DNA of 57,202 bases from assembly GCA_937949615.1 (NCBI GenBank), contig CALEDQ010000033.1, positions 1 through 57,202 on the forward strand. Reading direction: 5' to 3'. The position numbers and the translations under genes are program-made. Shown here piece after piece: positions 1 to 8,383 of the stretch. The stretch is from an uncultured bacterium (GTDB taxonomy: Bacteria > Muiribacteriota > Ozemobacteria > Ozemobacterales > Ozemobacteraceae). The notes beneath the pieces are model-generated. The model ran no database searches and was not told the origin of the DNA. It was given only the letters and a program-made list of their open reading frames with translations. Positions within the stretch are counted from its first letter, which is position 1. Each line of letters opens with the position of its first letter.

Positions 1-116
1 TGGGAGAGTCGGTCGCCGCCAGGTCTATGAAGGCCTCGTAACTCTGTTGCGAGGCTTTCACCCTTTTAGGCCGCCCAGCTTTCGCCGCGGCGACCGACCC
101 TCCCACGCGTGGGAGG
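1..116. repeat. Nested inverted repeats at the left edge
   Basis: Positions 1-19 and 87-105 form an inverted repeat with one mismatch. Nested inside is a smaller hairpin (29-38 with 50-59) followed by a short T-rich stretch, which looks like a terminator. Positions 99-116 form a perfect 18-bp palindrome centred on ACGCGT. The GTCGGTCGCC core of the outer arm recurs in the repeats at 168 and 438. No reading frame of note crosses this stretch. It may be a terminator with a repetitive extragenic element; the function is unknown. Confidence 0.6.
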
Positions 117-167
117 CCTCGCTTTCGCCATCCTGGCTCGCTCGGCATAAGCGCCATCCTGGCGCAA

Positions 168-632
168 AAGTCGGTCGCCCTCGCTTTACGAAAATGTACT
201 ACTTCGCCAATTAACGGGTGAGAATCAATTAACAATCAACGGCAGGCCTGTAAACGGCCAGTTTCAATCAGGGGCGACCGTTCTTCAAGCGAACTGGTGC
301 GAGGGGAGCAGAAGGTGATTCTTTTGCGTAAGCTTGTGAGGCGCAGCCGAATCGCTGGAGCAAAAGAACACCTTCTGCTAGACCGAAGCTGCCTCGATTT
401 TAAAGATGGCTTCAAACTGTTGGATATTTCGACGGAGAAGTCGGTCGCCCTCGCTTTACAAAAATGCTCTAATTAGCAATTTTCTTCGATAAATCAAGCA
501 ACAATTAACAGCAGGCCTGTAAACGGCCAGTTTTCAGTCAGGGAGCGACCGTTCTTCAAGCGAACTGGTGCGAGGGGAGCAGAAGGTGATCCCGATTTTA
601 AAGATGGTCTCAAGCTGTCGGATAATGCGAAG
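168..632. repeat. Imperfect tandem duplication, two non-coding copies
   Basis: Copy 1 (about 168-433) and copy 2 (about 438-632) share their left end (AAGTCGGTCGCCCTCGCTTTAC), a middle block around GCAGGCCTGTAAACGGCCAG and a long block from GCGACCGTTCTTCAAGCGAA to GCAGAAGGTGAT, then rejoin at CGATTTTAAAGATGG. Copy 2 lacks about 75 bases (320-394 of copy 1). The missing segment contains most of an inverted repeat (308-327 with 360-378). The copies are otherwise diverged by scattered substitutions. No convincing gene lies within; the minus-strand frame at 534-746 runs through the repeat and is probably chance. Together with the element at 1-116 it fills the whole gene-free stretch before 732. 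Confidence 0.7.
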
Positions 633-731
633 AAAGTTTTCTCTGCTTCTTCGGCACTGAAATTCAAAAAAATCCTTTTTCATGCTAATATTTTCGGGCA
701 AATTACAATCAATTAAGGTTAACAGATATAA

Positions 732-2003
732 ATGAACTTTCCGCAATTATTGAATAAATGGCTGAATACAGCACATCATAAACCAAAATTTGGTGGTCTT
801 GAAATTCTGAAATATATAGGACCAGGTCTGCTGGTGACAGTTGGTTTTATCGATCCCGGAAACTGGGCTTCCAATCTTGCTGCAGGTGGCGATTACGGTT
901 ATTCACTTCTCTGGATGGTGACTCTTGCAACAGGTATGCTGATTCTTCTTCAGCATAATGTCGCTCATCTCGGTATTGCTACCGGCTTATGTCTTTCTGA
1001 GGCTACAACCGTCCATTTAAACCCCTTCTATTCCAAGGCAATCCTTATTTCAGCGATGATGGCCTCTATTTCTACTTCTCTTGCCGAAATTCTGGGGGGT
1101 GCTATTGCACTCGAAATGCTGCTTCATGTTCCTCTCAGAGCTGGTGCGATTATGGTTTCCGGACTGGTGACCATTATGCTCTATACTAATACCTATCGTC
1201 TTATCGAAAAATGGATTATTGCCTTTGTTTCTATTATTGGGCTTTCCTTTATTTATGAGCTTTCGCTGGTTCACATCAACTGGGGAGAAGCTGCCACCGC
1301 CTGGGTGACACCATCTTTCCCGGAAGGTTCGATGGTTATCATAATGAGTGTTCTTGGAGCTGTGGTAATGCCACACAATCTTTTTTTGCACTCTGAAATC
1401 ATACAGAGTCGACAGTGGAATCTTGAAAATGAAGAAGTAATAGAGCGTCAGCTCAAATATGAATTTTTTGACACACTTTTTTCAATGCTGATTGGTTGGG
1501 CGATCAACAGTGCCATGATATTGCTTGCCGCCGCTACCTTTCACATTTCCAATACCAGGGTGGAAGAATTACAGCAGGCTAATATTATGCTTGCTCCTCT
1601 GCTTGGAAACAAAGCCGCCATGGTTTTTGCCATTGCTTTGCTTTTTTCTGGTTTTGCTTCGACAATTACTTCTGGAATGGCTGCCGGATCAATTTTTTCG
1701 GGAATGTTCAAAGAGCCATATGATATTAAGGACACCCACTCGAAAATCGGAGTGTTCATCTCCATTTTTTTTGCTCTGATAATGATCTTTGTAATTTCGA
1801 ACCCGTTCAGAGGGTTGATCATTTCTCAGATGTTTCTCAGTATTCAGTTGCCAATAACAATTTTTCTTCAGGTTTATCTCACATCTTCTGAAAAAGTGAT
1901 GGGTAAACACAAAAACAGCCCTTCAACCAGGTTTCTGCTTTATCTGATTGGAGTAATTGTAACGGTTCTGAATATAATGCTGGTTATAAGTTTCTTTAAA
2001 TAG
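732..2003 (+). CDS. Nramp-family divalent metal transporter
   Basis: A 423-residue integral membrane protein of the Nramp/MntH family, which couples uptake of Mn(II), Fe(II) or related ions to protons across the inner membrane. The metal-site motifs are intact: DPGN in helix 1 (Asp41, Asn44) and A-x-x-M-P-H in helix 6 (Ala210, Met213, His215), the residues that bind transition metal in characterised Nramps. Ten to eleven hydrophobic segments are visible and the length is normal. The ATG at 732 has only a weak AAGG about 13 bases upstream. It stands alone on the plus strand, downstream of the repeat region and convergent with the kinase at 2079. No MntR box or Mn riboswitch was recognised upstream. 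The ion preference cannot be read from sequence; Met213 argues for a transition metal rather than Mg. Confidence 0.9.
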   Translation: MNFPQLLNKWLNTAHHKPKFGGLEILKYIGPGLLVTVGFIDPGNWASNLAAGGDYGYSLLWMVTLATGMLILLQHNVAHLGIATGLCLSEATTVHLNPFYSKAILISAMMASISTSLAEILGGAIALEMLLHVPLRAGAIMVSGLVTIMLYTNTYRLIEKWIIAFVSIIGLSFIYELSLVHINWGEAATAWVTPSFPEGSMVIIMSVLGAVVMPHNLFLHSEIIQSRQWNLENEEVIERQLKYEFFDTLFSMLIGWAINSAMILLAAATFHISNTRVEELQQANIMLAPLLGNKAAMVFAIALLFSGFASTITSGMAAGSIFSGMFKEPYDIKDTHSKIGVFISIFFALIMIFVISNPFRGLIISQMFLSIQLPITIFLQVYLTSSEKVMGKHKNSPSTRFLLYLIGVIVTVLNIMLVISFFK

Positions 2004-2078
2004 GCTGTTTTAGGCAAGAGAACCCAAAGCAATCGGTTACTTGGTATTGTAAAATCATGCAACTGTCACGTGGTGAGT

Positions 2079-4499
2079 TTATCGAGGTTTTATGACAGAA
2101 TGAAGAACTGTGCGTAAGGTGTTCAGGCTGTATGGTTTGCAGACGATTCCCCGGAAACCATACTTTTCGTAGTTTGCCATGACCTCGTCGTCAGCGTAAC
2201 CGCTCGACACTATTGCCACTGCGTCTGGGTCAATCCTGAGAATTTCGCTGATGGCAGCGCTGCCGCCCATGCCTCCAGGAACTGTGAGATCCAGTATTAT
2301 CGCGTCAAATCGTTGGCCTGCCGTAAGCTCTTTCTGGTAGGTCTCAATGGCTTTTTGGCCATCAGCAACTGCTGTAACCTCGCATCCCAGTATTTCAAGG
2401 GCCTGGGATGCCAGTTTGCAAATCGCTGGTTCATCATCCATTATCAGTATTCTTGGTTTGAAGTCGATAGCAAAGCTCGGTGGCTGATGACTCTTTGGGG
2501 CTGGTTCTTTGATCTCTTCACAAGCCGGCAGATATAGAGTGAAGGTCGTTCCGAAACCGACTCTGGATTCTAGCTTTATATCACCGCCGTGCCTCTTGAT
2601 AATAGAAAAGGTTGTCGCAAGCCCAAGGCCGGTGCCGGCATTTTTAGTACTGAAATATGGATCGAAAACGCGCTGTTGCAGTTCTGGCGGAATACCACAG
2701 CCTTCGTCCCTCACTGTTACTTTAATGTATCTGCCGGGCTTGAGCCCGGAACTTTGATCATCTGCAATTTCAAGTGCTTCGAGACTTATATACAGGTGAC
2801 CGCCTGATGGCATGGCCTCTCTGGCATTAACCGTCAGATTTGAAAAAACCTGCTGAATTTGACCTCGGTCAACGTCTGCCATCTGCTGCCCAGGCGGGCA
2901 ATCTAGAACCAGTTTCACATTGCTGCCGGTCAGATCAAAGCTGACAACTTCTTTTATCAGACTGCCAAGGCTGACGTGTTCTCTGACCGGGCTGCCGCCC
3001 ACAGCAAAAGTAAGCAGCTGTCTTGTCAGGCTTACTGCCCTTTCAAGAGAATGTTCCGATTCATCAAGGGCTTTTCCGGCCGGATGGTTCTCGCTGAGAG
3101 CCTCTCTTGCCAGAGCAATGTTTCCGTAGATTCCTGTCAGGATATTGTTAAAATCATGAGCAATGCCACCGGCAAGCATGCCTATGCTTTTGAGACGCTC
3201 AATCTTGTGCAGTTCTTCCTGCATAAGATATTCTTCAGTAACATCGCGAAAAACCATGACAACGCCTGTTACTTCGCCATTCTGCCCTCTTATCGGCGCC
3301 GCCGAATCTGCGATCTGGTATTCTTTGCCATCTCGGGAAATCAGAACCGTATGGTTGGCAAGCCCGATGACCTTGTCCATACCGATAACTGATTCTGTCG
3401 GAATTTGAGCTGGTTTTCTCGTTCTGGCGTTAATGATGACAAAGATTTCTGATATATTACGCCCGCAAGCCTCAGCCAGTTTCCAGCCTGTCAGCCTTTC
3501 TGCAACCGGGTTCAAGAGAACGACTTTCTGTTCTTTATCTGTTGCTATGACTGCGTCGCCGATAGAATTAAGAGTCGTCAGCAGTTTTTCTTCACTGGAT
3601 TTTAATAAATCATTGCTTTTGTTAATGGCTGCTCTGTAGTGGTCGATTTCGCCGCCGATATGTTGAGCGATCAGGGTTGCTACAAAAACCGATATGACTA
3701 CGCTCACGGAGGCAAAAATTCCTGAAATCAGAGCCGGGTTTATCTGTATAACCCGCGCTGAATAGAGAGTTGACAAATCGCTCAATACAATGCTCAAAAC
3801 CGTAAAGGGAAATAAATAACGCAGAAGATAACTGCGAGTCGATGAGCCAGACAACAGCGACAGCGGAAAGTCGTCTCTTTCTGCCATAAAAATCGAAAGA
3901 GACAGTAAAACAAATGCCAGGGCAGTTGTCAGAGCCATCGGAATCGTTTCCTGATTATACAGGAGCGGCTGACCGTATAGATAGGCAAGCACGAACACAC
4001 CACCAATAAAAAAAGAGGACAATCCCAGTAAACCCTTTAAATACTCTGTAAATTTGCTTTTCTGGCCATATAAACGATTGAGAAACAGTATGAAAATTGC
4101 TGCGGCGGCCAGGCAGAAAACAAAGCCTGTAATTGGGGACATTCTCGCAACTGGAACGCCATTGAATGTTCCGGCCGAAGGAATCAGTCTATTTTCAAAA
4201 TTTAGATCCATGTTCAACCATGAGCCGATTAAACACAACGCTCCAAAAACAATAACAAAAACAATGCCGACCGCAACCGGCAACCTCAAAGAGCGTTTTG
4301 TCTCGAGTCTTTCCAGATAAAACAGCGCCAGGCCAAGAATTATAAAACAGACAGAGGTGCTTGGTGCCATCGGTATGTAATTTTCACTTAGACTGCCGAG
4401 AATCTTAAAACCTGGCAGATAACTGAACAAACCAAGCAGCGCAAATAAAATTGTCAGAAACGAACATAAATTCGCGGTTTTATCGAGGTTTATCCGCAT
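2079..4499 (-). CDS. Membrane hybrid sensor histidine kinase with PAS and receiver
   Basis: An 806-residue signalling kinase. Residues 1-280 hold about eight hydrophobic segments forming a membrane sensor of no recognised family. Residues 305-425 are a PAS/PAC domain. The HisKA segment contains the phospho-acceptor His448 in an HDFNNIL motif, followed by a HATPase_c domain (N box near 550-565, DEGCGIP near 598, GTGLGL near 622). A C-terminal receiver (about 683-803) has the acidic pair Asp688/Asp689 and phospho-acceptor Asp737. The HDFNNIL form is common in kinases whose attached receiver is the first phosphate acceptor. A strong GAGGAGG precedes the start. No response regulator is adjacent, so the output is unknown; the attached receiver probably passes phosphate to an Hpt protein elsewhere or acts in feedback. 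Confidence 0.93.
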   Translation of the reverse strand: MRINLDKTANLCSFLTILFALLGLFSYLPGFKILGSLSENYIPMAPSTSVCFIILGLALFYLERLETKRSLRLPVAVGIVFVIVFGALCLIGSWLNMDLNFENRLIPSAGTFNGVPVARMSPITGFVFCLAAAAIFILFLNRLYGQKSKFTEYLKGLLGLSSFFIGGVFVLAYLYGQPLLYNQETIPMALTTALAFVLLSLSIFMAERDDFPLSLLSGSSTRSYLLRYLFPFTVLSIVLSDLSTLYSARVIQINPALISGIFASVSVVISVFVATLIAQHIGGEIDHYRAAINKSNDLLKSSEEKLLTTLNSIGDAVIATDKEQKVVLLNPVAERLTGWKLAEACGRNISEIFVIINARTRKPAQIPTESVIGMDKVIGLANHTVLISRDGKEYQIADSAAPIRGQNGEVTGVVMVFRDVTEEYLMQEELHKIERLKSIGMLAGGIAHDFNNILTGIYGNIALAREALSENHPAGKALDESEHSLERAVSLTRQLLTFAVGGSPVREHVSLGSLIKEVVSFDLTGSNVKLVLDCPPGQQMADVDRGQIQQVFSNLTVNAREAMPSGGHLYISLEALEIADDQSSGLKPGRYIKVTVRDEGCGIPPELQQRVFDPYFSTKNAGTGLGLATTFSIIKRHGGDIKLESRVGFGTTFTLYLPACEEIKEPAPKSHQPPSFAIDFKPRILIMDDEPAICKLASQALEILGCEVTAVADGQKAIETYQKELTAGQRFDAIILDLTVPGGMGGSAAISEILRIDPDAVAIVSSGYADDEVMANYEKYGFRGIVCKPYSLNTLRTVLHSVIKPR

Positions 4500-4883
4500 G
4501 CAACCTCCTCTCTTTGCCTGTTACCCAGCTTTTGCATTCCGGCAGATCGAATACGCCGGAAATATTATATCCTGCACTATATCAGTAGTTTTCAGCCTAT
4601 ATAATACCATACAGGAAGTCAATAAAGCAGGCGGCATTTTACGTTTCGCCGCAAATGCATGTAGCTACTTTGCTCAAAAGGGCTTTTTAAAGAAATATAA
4701 ATCGGGTCTGTCTGATGCTTTAACCTGAAATGACTGATGCACTGGGAGAAAAAATGATTGACTCCCTTGAAAGCGACGGATATCGTTGCTTGATGTCCTG
4801 TGAAAATCGCGAACAGATAGCCAGGCTACCGGGCTTATAAAAAGCGATATCTTCTGTAGTATAAAGGAGAAAAATGCGCAAGA
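4500..4883. other. Gene-poor interval with two possible minute ORFs
   Basis: This 384-base stretch separates divergent genes. The left end carries the ribosome binding site and presumably the promoter of the kinase at 2079-4499. On the plus strand a GGGAG at 4744-4748 precedes an ATG at 4754 opening a 28-codon frame that ends at 4840; it resembles nothing known to me. A second AAGGAG at 4865-4870 precedes a five-codon frame (4874-4891) that overlaps the start of the next gene. Neither small frame is well supported as a gene. Confidence 0.4.
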
Positions 4884-5723
4884 ATGTTTAAGACCGGAAA
4901 ATCGGAATTTTGGCTGGTGAATCCCCGGATTTCTGGCTTGCCAGCCTGGCTGATACCCTGCTTATTGCTTATCCTCAGCCCGGATTGCCTGGAAGCCTGC
5001 GGCTTGTGCGTGTTCGCCGCCTGGGACAGGGTTTTGCCACCCGTGAGCCTCTGGATGCTCTGGATGGCGATCTGGTTCCTGGCTCTGGGAGCGATAGCTT
5101 CCAGGTCACCACAAGGATTGTCTGGAACGTGGGGGCTGATGGGAAGCCTGCTGGCTTTGGCCCCTGTTGTCGTTTTTTCGGCGCTTCTCGGCCCCATTCC
5201 TTTCATGATTCTTATGCTGCGCCCCTTGAAAATCTTCTGGCTGGCGCGGCGGCCCGCATGTCGGGAGCAATGGGGTGAACCTGCCTGCAGCCACATTCGC
5301 CGGGTCGGACTTACCGGCCTTGCTGGCCTGGTCGCCCTGGGAATGCTCAGCGCGGTGATTCGCTCTGAACGCCCGTTGGCCGACTGGATCCTGAAATGGC
5401 AGAACACCGGGCCGGCGCTGGGGCAGGTTCGCATGATCGAGCGTGGAGCAGAAAGTGTTTCCGTAGAGCAACTCCGGAAGCTGATTCGACAGGGTTCGCC
5501 TGCTATCGCTGCCGATGTGGCCAAACCCCTTGCCGAAACAGGAACCGCGACCGAGGATGTGCCTCTTCTGATCGATGCCCTCGCCAATTGCCGGGCTCGC
5601 TCTACGCCGAGTGAGCAGGACGCCCTGAAGGTCGAAACCGCCCTGCGATCAATGACCGGGCTTTCTCTCGCCACCGGCACCTCAGTTGAAGAATGGCGCA
5701 ACCGTTGGGCGGCCATCAGGTAA
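4884..5723 (+). CDS. Unknown multi-pass membrane protein
   Basis: A 279-residue protein of unknown function. Hydrophobic segments lie near residues 20-34, 53-72, 84-112 and 142-158; the remainder is a soluble, helix-prone C-terminal part from about residue 180. A cysteine cluster (Cys35, Cys39, Cys42) sits after the first segment and may be a disulfide or metal site. The gene is visibly richer in G+C than both neighbours, which could mean recent acquisition. The AAGGAG at 4865-4870 is 13 bases from this ATG but only 3 from an out-of-frame ATG at 4874, whose five-codon frame ends inside this gene, so initiation may be coupled or the start may be misread. The antisense frame over the same DNA is rich in Ser, Arg and Pro and looks spurious. 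Confidence 0.65.
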   Translation: MFKTGKSEFWLVNPRISGLPAWLIPCLLLILSPDCLEACGLCVFAAWDRVLPPVSLWMLWMAIWFLALGAIASRSPQGLSGTWGLMGSLLALAPVVVFSALLGPIPFMILMLRPLKIFWLARRPACREQWGEPACSHIRRVGLTGLAGLVALGMLSAVIRSERPLADWILKWQNTGPALGQVRMIERGAESVSVEQLRKLIRQGSPAIAADVAKPLAETGTATEDVPLLIDALANCRARSTPSEQDALKVETALRSMTGLSLATGTSVEEWRNRWAAIR

Positions 5724-5779
5724 CTTTTCCTCAAAATCCTGCAGCCGGCAGACCATCGGGCAATAACGGCAGAAAAACG

Positions 5780-6358
5780 CTATATCCATGAAATGTCTTT
5801 GAAGAGAAAGTATACATGTTCTGCGAATGAAAGATCGTAAGTATCACTTTCATAATCACAACCAATGATTCGGGAAGCACCGTACATGAGTGGGCGTAGA
5901 TCTTCGGGGGATGCAAACAGGCGCCTGACAATAACATGTCTGGTTTGTTCATCGATGACTGCAGAAAGAGTGTAATGAGTCACTCCCTTTTTGGCTTTCG
6001 TTCCCTCAATTCTTAGACATTTGATTTCGTCAAAATCGCTGACAAAAACCTCATGCGACCAAAGAAAGAGTTTTCGCTTATAAATCAGTTTTCTTCTTTC
6101 AGGATCTATAAGAAAGCTGGTCTTGTAAACATACCTGGAAAAACCAATTGGAATTGCAAATAAAACGAGTAGAGGAAGCGCAGTTCTAAAAAAACGAAGC
6201 GCAATCAGCCCATCCGTCAGGAAATTGATGAAAAATATAAGAAATACAAATGCGCAGGCCATTATGAAGATCATCTGGTAGATATGCACATAGAGAGAAA
6301 TGAAATCCAGTTCCAGAATCTTTTTCGGTTTGTCTGACATGATGTTGCTGGCTTGCAT
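5780..6358 (-). CDS. Small membrane protein of unknown function
   Basis: A 192-residue protein with two hydrophobic segments (about 23-46 and 59-76) followed by a soluble C-terminal part of alternating strand-like stretches, as in bacterial PH-like membrane proteins that place a beta domain after a helical hairpin. That comparison rests only on layout. The segment after the hairpin (IDPERRKLIYKRK) is typical of such proteins. A second in-frame ATG at residue 7 is an alternative start; neither has a strong ribosome binding site. It is convergent with the unknown gene ending at 5723. No role can be assigned. Confidence 0.65.
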   Translation of the reverse strand: MQASNIMSDKPKKILELDFISLYVHIYQMIFIMACAFVFLIFFINFLTDGLIALRFFRTALPLLVLFAIPIGFSRYVYKTSFLIDPERRKLIYKRKLFLWSHEVFVSDFDEIKCLRIEGTKAKKGVTHYTLSAVIDEQTRHVIVRRLFASPEDLRPLMYGASRIIGCDYESDTYDLSFAEHVYFLFKDISWI

Positions 6359-6482
6359 CGAAGGCTTTTTCCCTTTTCTAAATATAAGGCATACTGTTGG
6401 CTCTCTGCATAAGCGTCTGCCCGGCAGGCATGGGTGCTGAGCTTATACAGTGTTAGCTGAAAGAAAATTTCATCCAGAGCTG

Positions 6483-6902
6483 CTATTCAGTAAATTTTTT
6501 CATTGCCTGGGGAGTTCTGAACACGGCCATGCCTGTTTTCATAGCTCTAAACCCAAGTTTTTTATAGAAGCCTTCCATCCCTGGAGTTGCATAAAGAATG
6601 ATATTACAGTTTGGCAGTCGATCTAAGATGGCTTGAATTATGATTTTTCCGATTCCCTTCCCCTGCGCTTCCGGTAAGACTGCAACATCATAGATTGCAC
6701 CCTGATATTCACCATCGGATATAGCTCTTCCAAAACCGATCAACTGTGATTTCTCATAAATAAAAACAGTCGTATGGCTGGCCTCGAAAGCTCGCTTATG
6801 AACTTCTGGCTCATGGTAAGCCATCCCAACTTTTTTTAGCGAGTCAGCTACAGCCTGCCAATCAACTCTTGAGCAATCAGTTATTATTTCCATATTTTTC
6901 AC
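6483..6902 (-). CDS. GNAT-family N-acetyltransferase
   Basis: A 139-residue single-domain GNAT protein, which would transfer an acetyl group from acetyl-CoA to an amine. The acetyl-CoA pyrophosphate loop is clear: motif A has V-L-P-E-A followed by Q-G-K-G-I-G at residues 80-85, after the beta-4 strand (AIYDVAVL). The C-terminal YATPGMEGFYKKLGF stretch is the usual motif B. The substrate cannot be predicted. It is apparently a single-gene unit with no strong ribosome binding site upstream of the ATG. Confidence 0.9.
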   Translation of the reverse strand: MKNMEIITDCSRVDWQAVADSLKKVGMAYHEPEVHKRAFEASHTTVFIYEKSQLIGFGRAISDGEYQGAIYDVAVLPEAQGKGIGKIIIQAILDRLPNCNIILYATPGMEGFYKKLGFRAMKTGMAVFRTPQAMKKFTE

Positions 6903-7108
6903 GCCGAACGCGGAAATGAGCTGTGAGAGCTTTTAATTCTAGCATGCGTAACATGTGGAAAGCAAAAAACTGTTTTCCTGCGTTCTCAAATAATCATTTT
7001 CTGGAAATTTAATGGTTTATCGCTGCCACAGCCAGACTTTAGGAATAATAGAAATGGTTTTTGTGTTAACATTCCGATCGATGAAACCATGCCAAAAGGG
7101 AAATACAG

Positions 7109-8299
7109 ATGCGCGGCTTGAACCACATTACTTTTGCGGTCAGTGATCTTGATAAGTCCTGCTTTTTCTATGAGAGCATTCTCGGGTTGCGCCCGGTCGC
7201 CAGATTGAAGCACTGCGCTTACTTTCTGGCTGGTGATCTCTGGCTGGCTCTTGTTCACGACCCACACATGTCGAAGTCCCCGCGGCATGATTATTCGCAT
7301 TTTGCCTTTGATTGCGGCGCCGAAGAATTCGCCGGCCTTAAAGACAAGTTGCTGGCATGCGGCTGCAGGGAATGGTCTGCAAATCAGTCTGAAGGCGAGT
7401 CGTTTTACTTTACCGACCCAGATGGTCATAAGCTTGAAATCCACGTCGGCAATCTGCAATCCCGGCTGAATGCAATCAGGGAAAATCAGGACGCAGCTAT
7501 CTATGATTCTGAGCCTTTTCAGCAGCCGGTTGCAACGAAAATGCCCGCAATTCTTGAATTTGACCCTGACAAACCGGCATTCATCGAGCCCGCTAAAGTA
7601 CTGAAGCGACTTGAAAACATGCCTGAAAACTGCGTTATCTGCTTTTTCAATGACGTTATTGCCAGTCTCGAAAAACAGGGGCGCCTCGAACTGATTACGC
7701 AGCTTAAATCTGAGATTGGCTTCAATCCAGTATATCTGATCAAGGGGCTGGCCAAGCCCGTCGCTCTTCTTCACCCGGGCGTCGGCGCACCGCTGGCCGC
7801 CGGCTTTATCGAAGAGGCCATCGCACTTGGCGCCAGCCGCTTCATTGCCTGCGGCGGTGCCGGCTCGCTTGCGGCTTCACACCAGGTTGGCAAGCTTATT
7901 GTTCCAACGTTTGCCGTCAGAGACGAAGGAACTTCATATCATTATCTGAGCCATGAAGAAAAAGCTGTGCCCACAAAAGCCGCGTTCAATGCTGTCATCG
8001 CAACTCTTCAGGCCCGTGGCGTCGATTATGAATGCGCCGGCACCTGGACCACCGACGGCATCTACCGTGAAACCCGAAAAAAGATCGACGATAAGAGAAA
8101 AATGGGCTGCAGCTCGGTCGAAATGGAGGCTGCAGCGCTTTTTGCCGTGGCAAAATTCAGAGATGTCGAGATGGCCCAGATTCTCTATGCCGGCGACGAT
8201 CTCAGCGGCGAATTCTGGGACTCAAGAGGCTGGCACAGTAGAACCGACATTCGCGAAAGTCTTCTTGAACTTGCTGTTGAAGCCTGTCTCAAAATTTGA
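7109..8299 (+). CDS. FosA-like VOC domain fused to a nucleoside phosphorylase
   Basis: One uninterrupted 396-residue frame joins two enzymes. Residues 1-119 match FosA, the Mn-dependent glutathione transferase that opens the fosfomycin epoxide. The metal ligands His6, His64 and Glu110 are present, as are the active-site Thr8, the potassium-loop residues Ser94-Glu95-Gly96-Glu97-Ser98 and Tyr100, and Arg119. The lysine that follows REW in FosA and contacts the phosphonate is a serine here (Ser90). Residues 146-396 are a uridine phosphorylase-type nucleoside phosphorylase with GGAGS at 249-253, the EMEAA ribose-binding motif at 338-342 and Asp363 as the likely base-contacting residue. The linker of about 25 residues has an internal Met145 without a ribosome binding site, so separate translation is unlikely. 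An AAAGGGA precedes the start. The fusion suggests a shared, perhaps nucleoside-like, substrate rather than plain drug resistance. Confidence 0.9.
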   Translation: MRGLNHITFAVSDLDKSCFFYESILGLRPVARLKHCAYFLAGDLWLALVHDPHMSKSPRHDYSHFAFDCGAEEFAGLKDKLLACGCREWSANQSEGESFYFTDPDGHKLEIHVGNLQSRLNAIRENQDAAIYDSEPFQQPVATKMPAILEFDPDKPAFIEPAKVLKRLENMPENCVICFFNDVIASLEKQGRLELITQLKSEIGFNPVYLIKGLAKPVALLHPGVGAPLAAGFIEEAIALGASRFIACGGAGSLAASHQVGKLIVPTFAVRDEGTSYHYLSHEEKAVPTKAAFNAVIATLQARGVDYECAGTWTTDGIYRETRKKIDDKRKMGCSSVEMEAAALFAVAKFRDVEMAQILYAGDDLSGEFWDSRGWHSRTDIRESLLELAVEACLKI

Positions 8300-8383
8300 C
8301 TCGATTTTTTATCTTAAATACCTGATAATCTGTTCTCTGATTCATATCCCGGCCCGCAAGTATTTTCAGAGGTTACAGCAAAA

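Noticed and set aside
1..632. CRISPR array or insertion sequence
   Set aside because: There are only two long diverged copies, no short regular repeats with spacers, and no transposase frame.
534..746. Minus-strand frame of 70 codons in the repeat block
   Set aside because: It runs through the second repeat copy and past the start of the Nramp gene, and the corresponding frame is not kept in the first copy.
4835..5734. Long minus-strand frame of 299 codons antisense to the unknown membrane protein gene
   Set aside because: Its product is rich in Ser, Arg and Pro without any domain, while the plus strand encodes clear transmembrane helices. High G+C content makes long antisense frames likely.
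6986..7774. Minus-strand frame of 262 codons
   Set aside because: It lies antisense to the well-supported FosA-phosphorylase fusion and shows no recognisable domain.
7543..8299. Separate nucleoside phosphorylase gene starting at the internal Met145
   Set aside because: There is no ribosome binding site before that ATG and the reading frame is continuous with the FosA-like domain.
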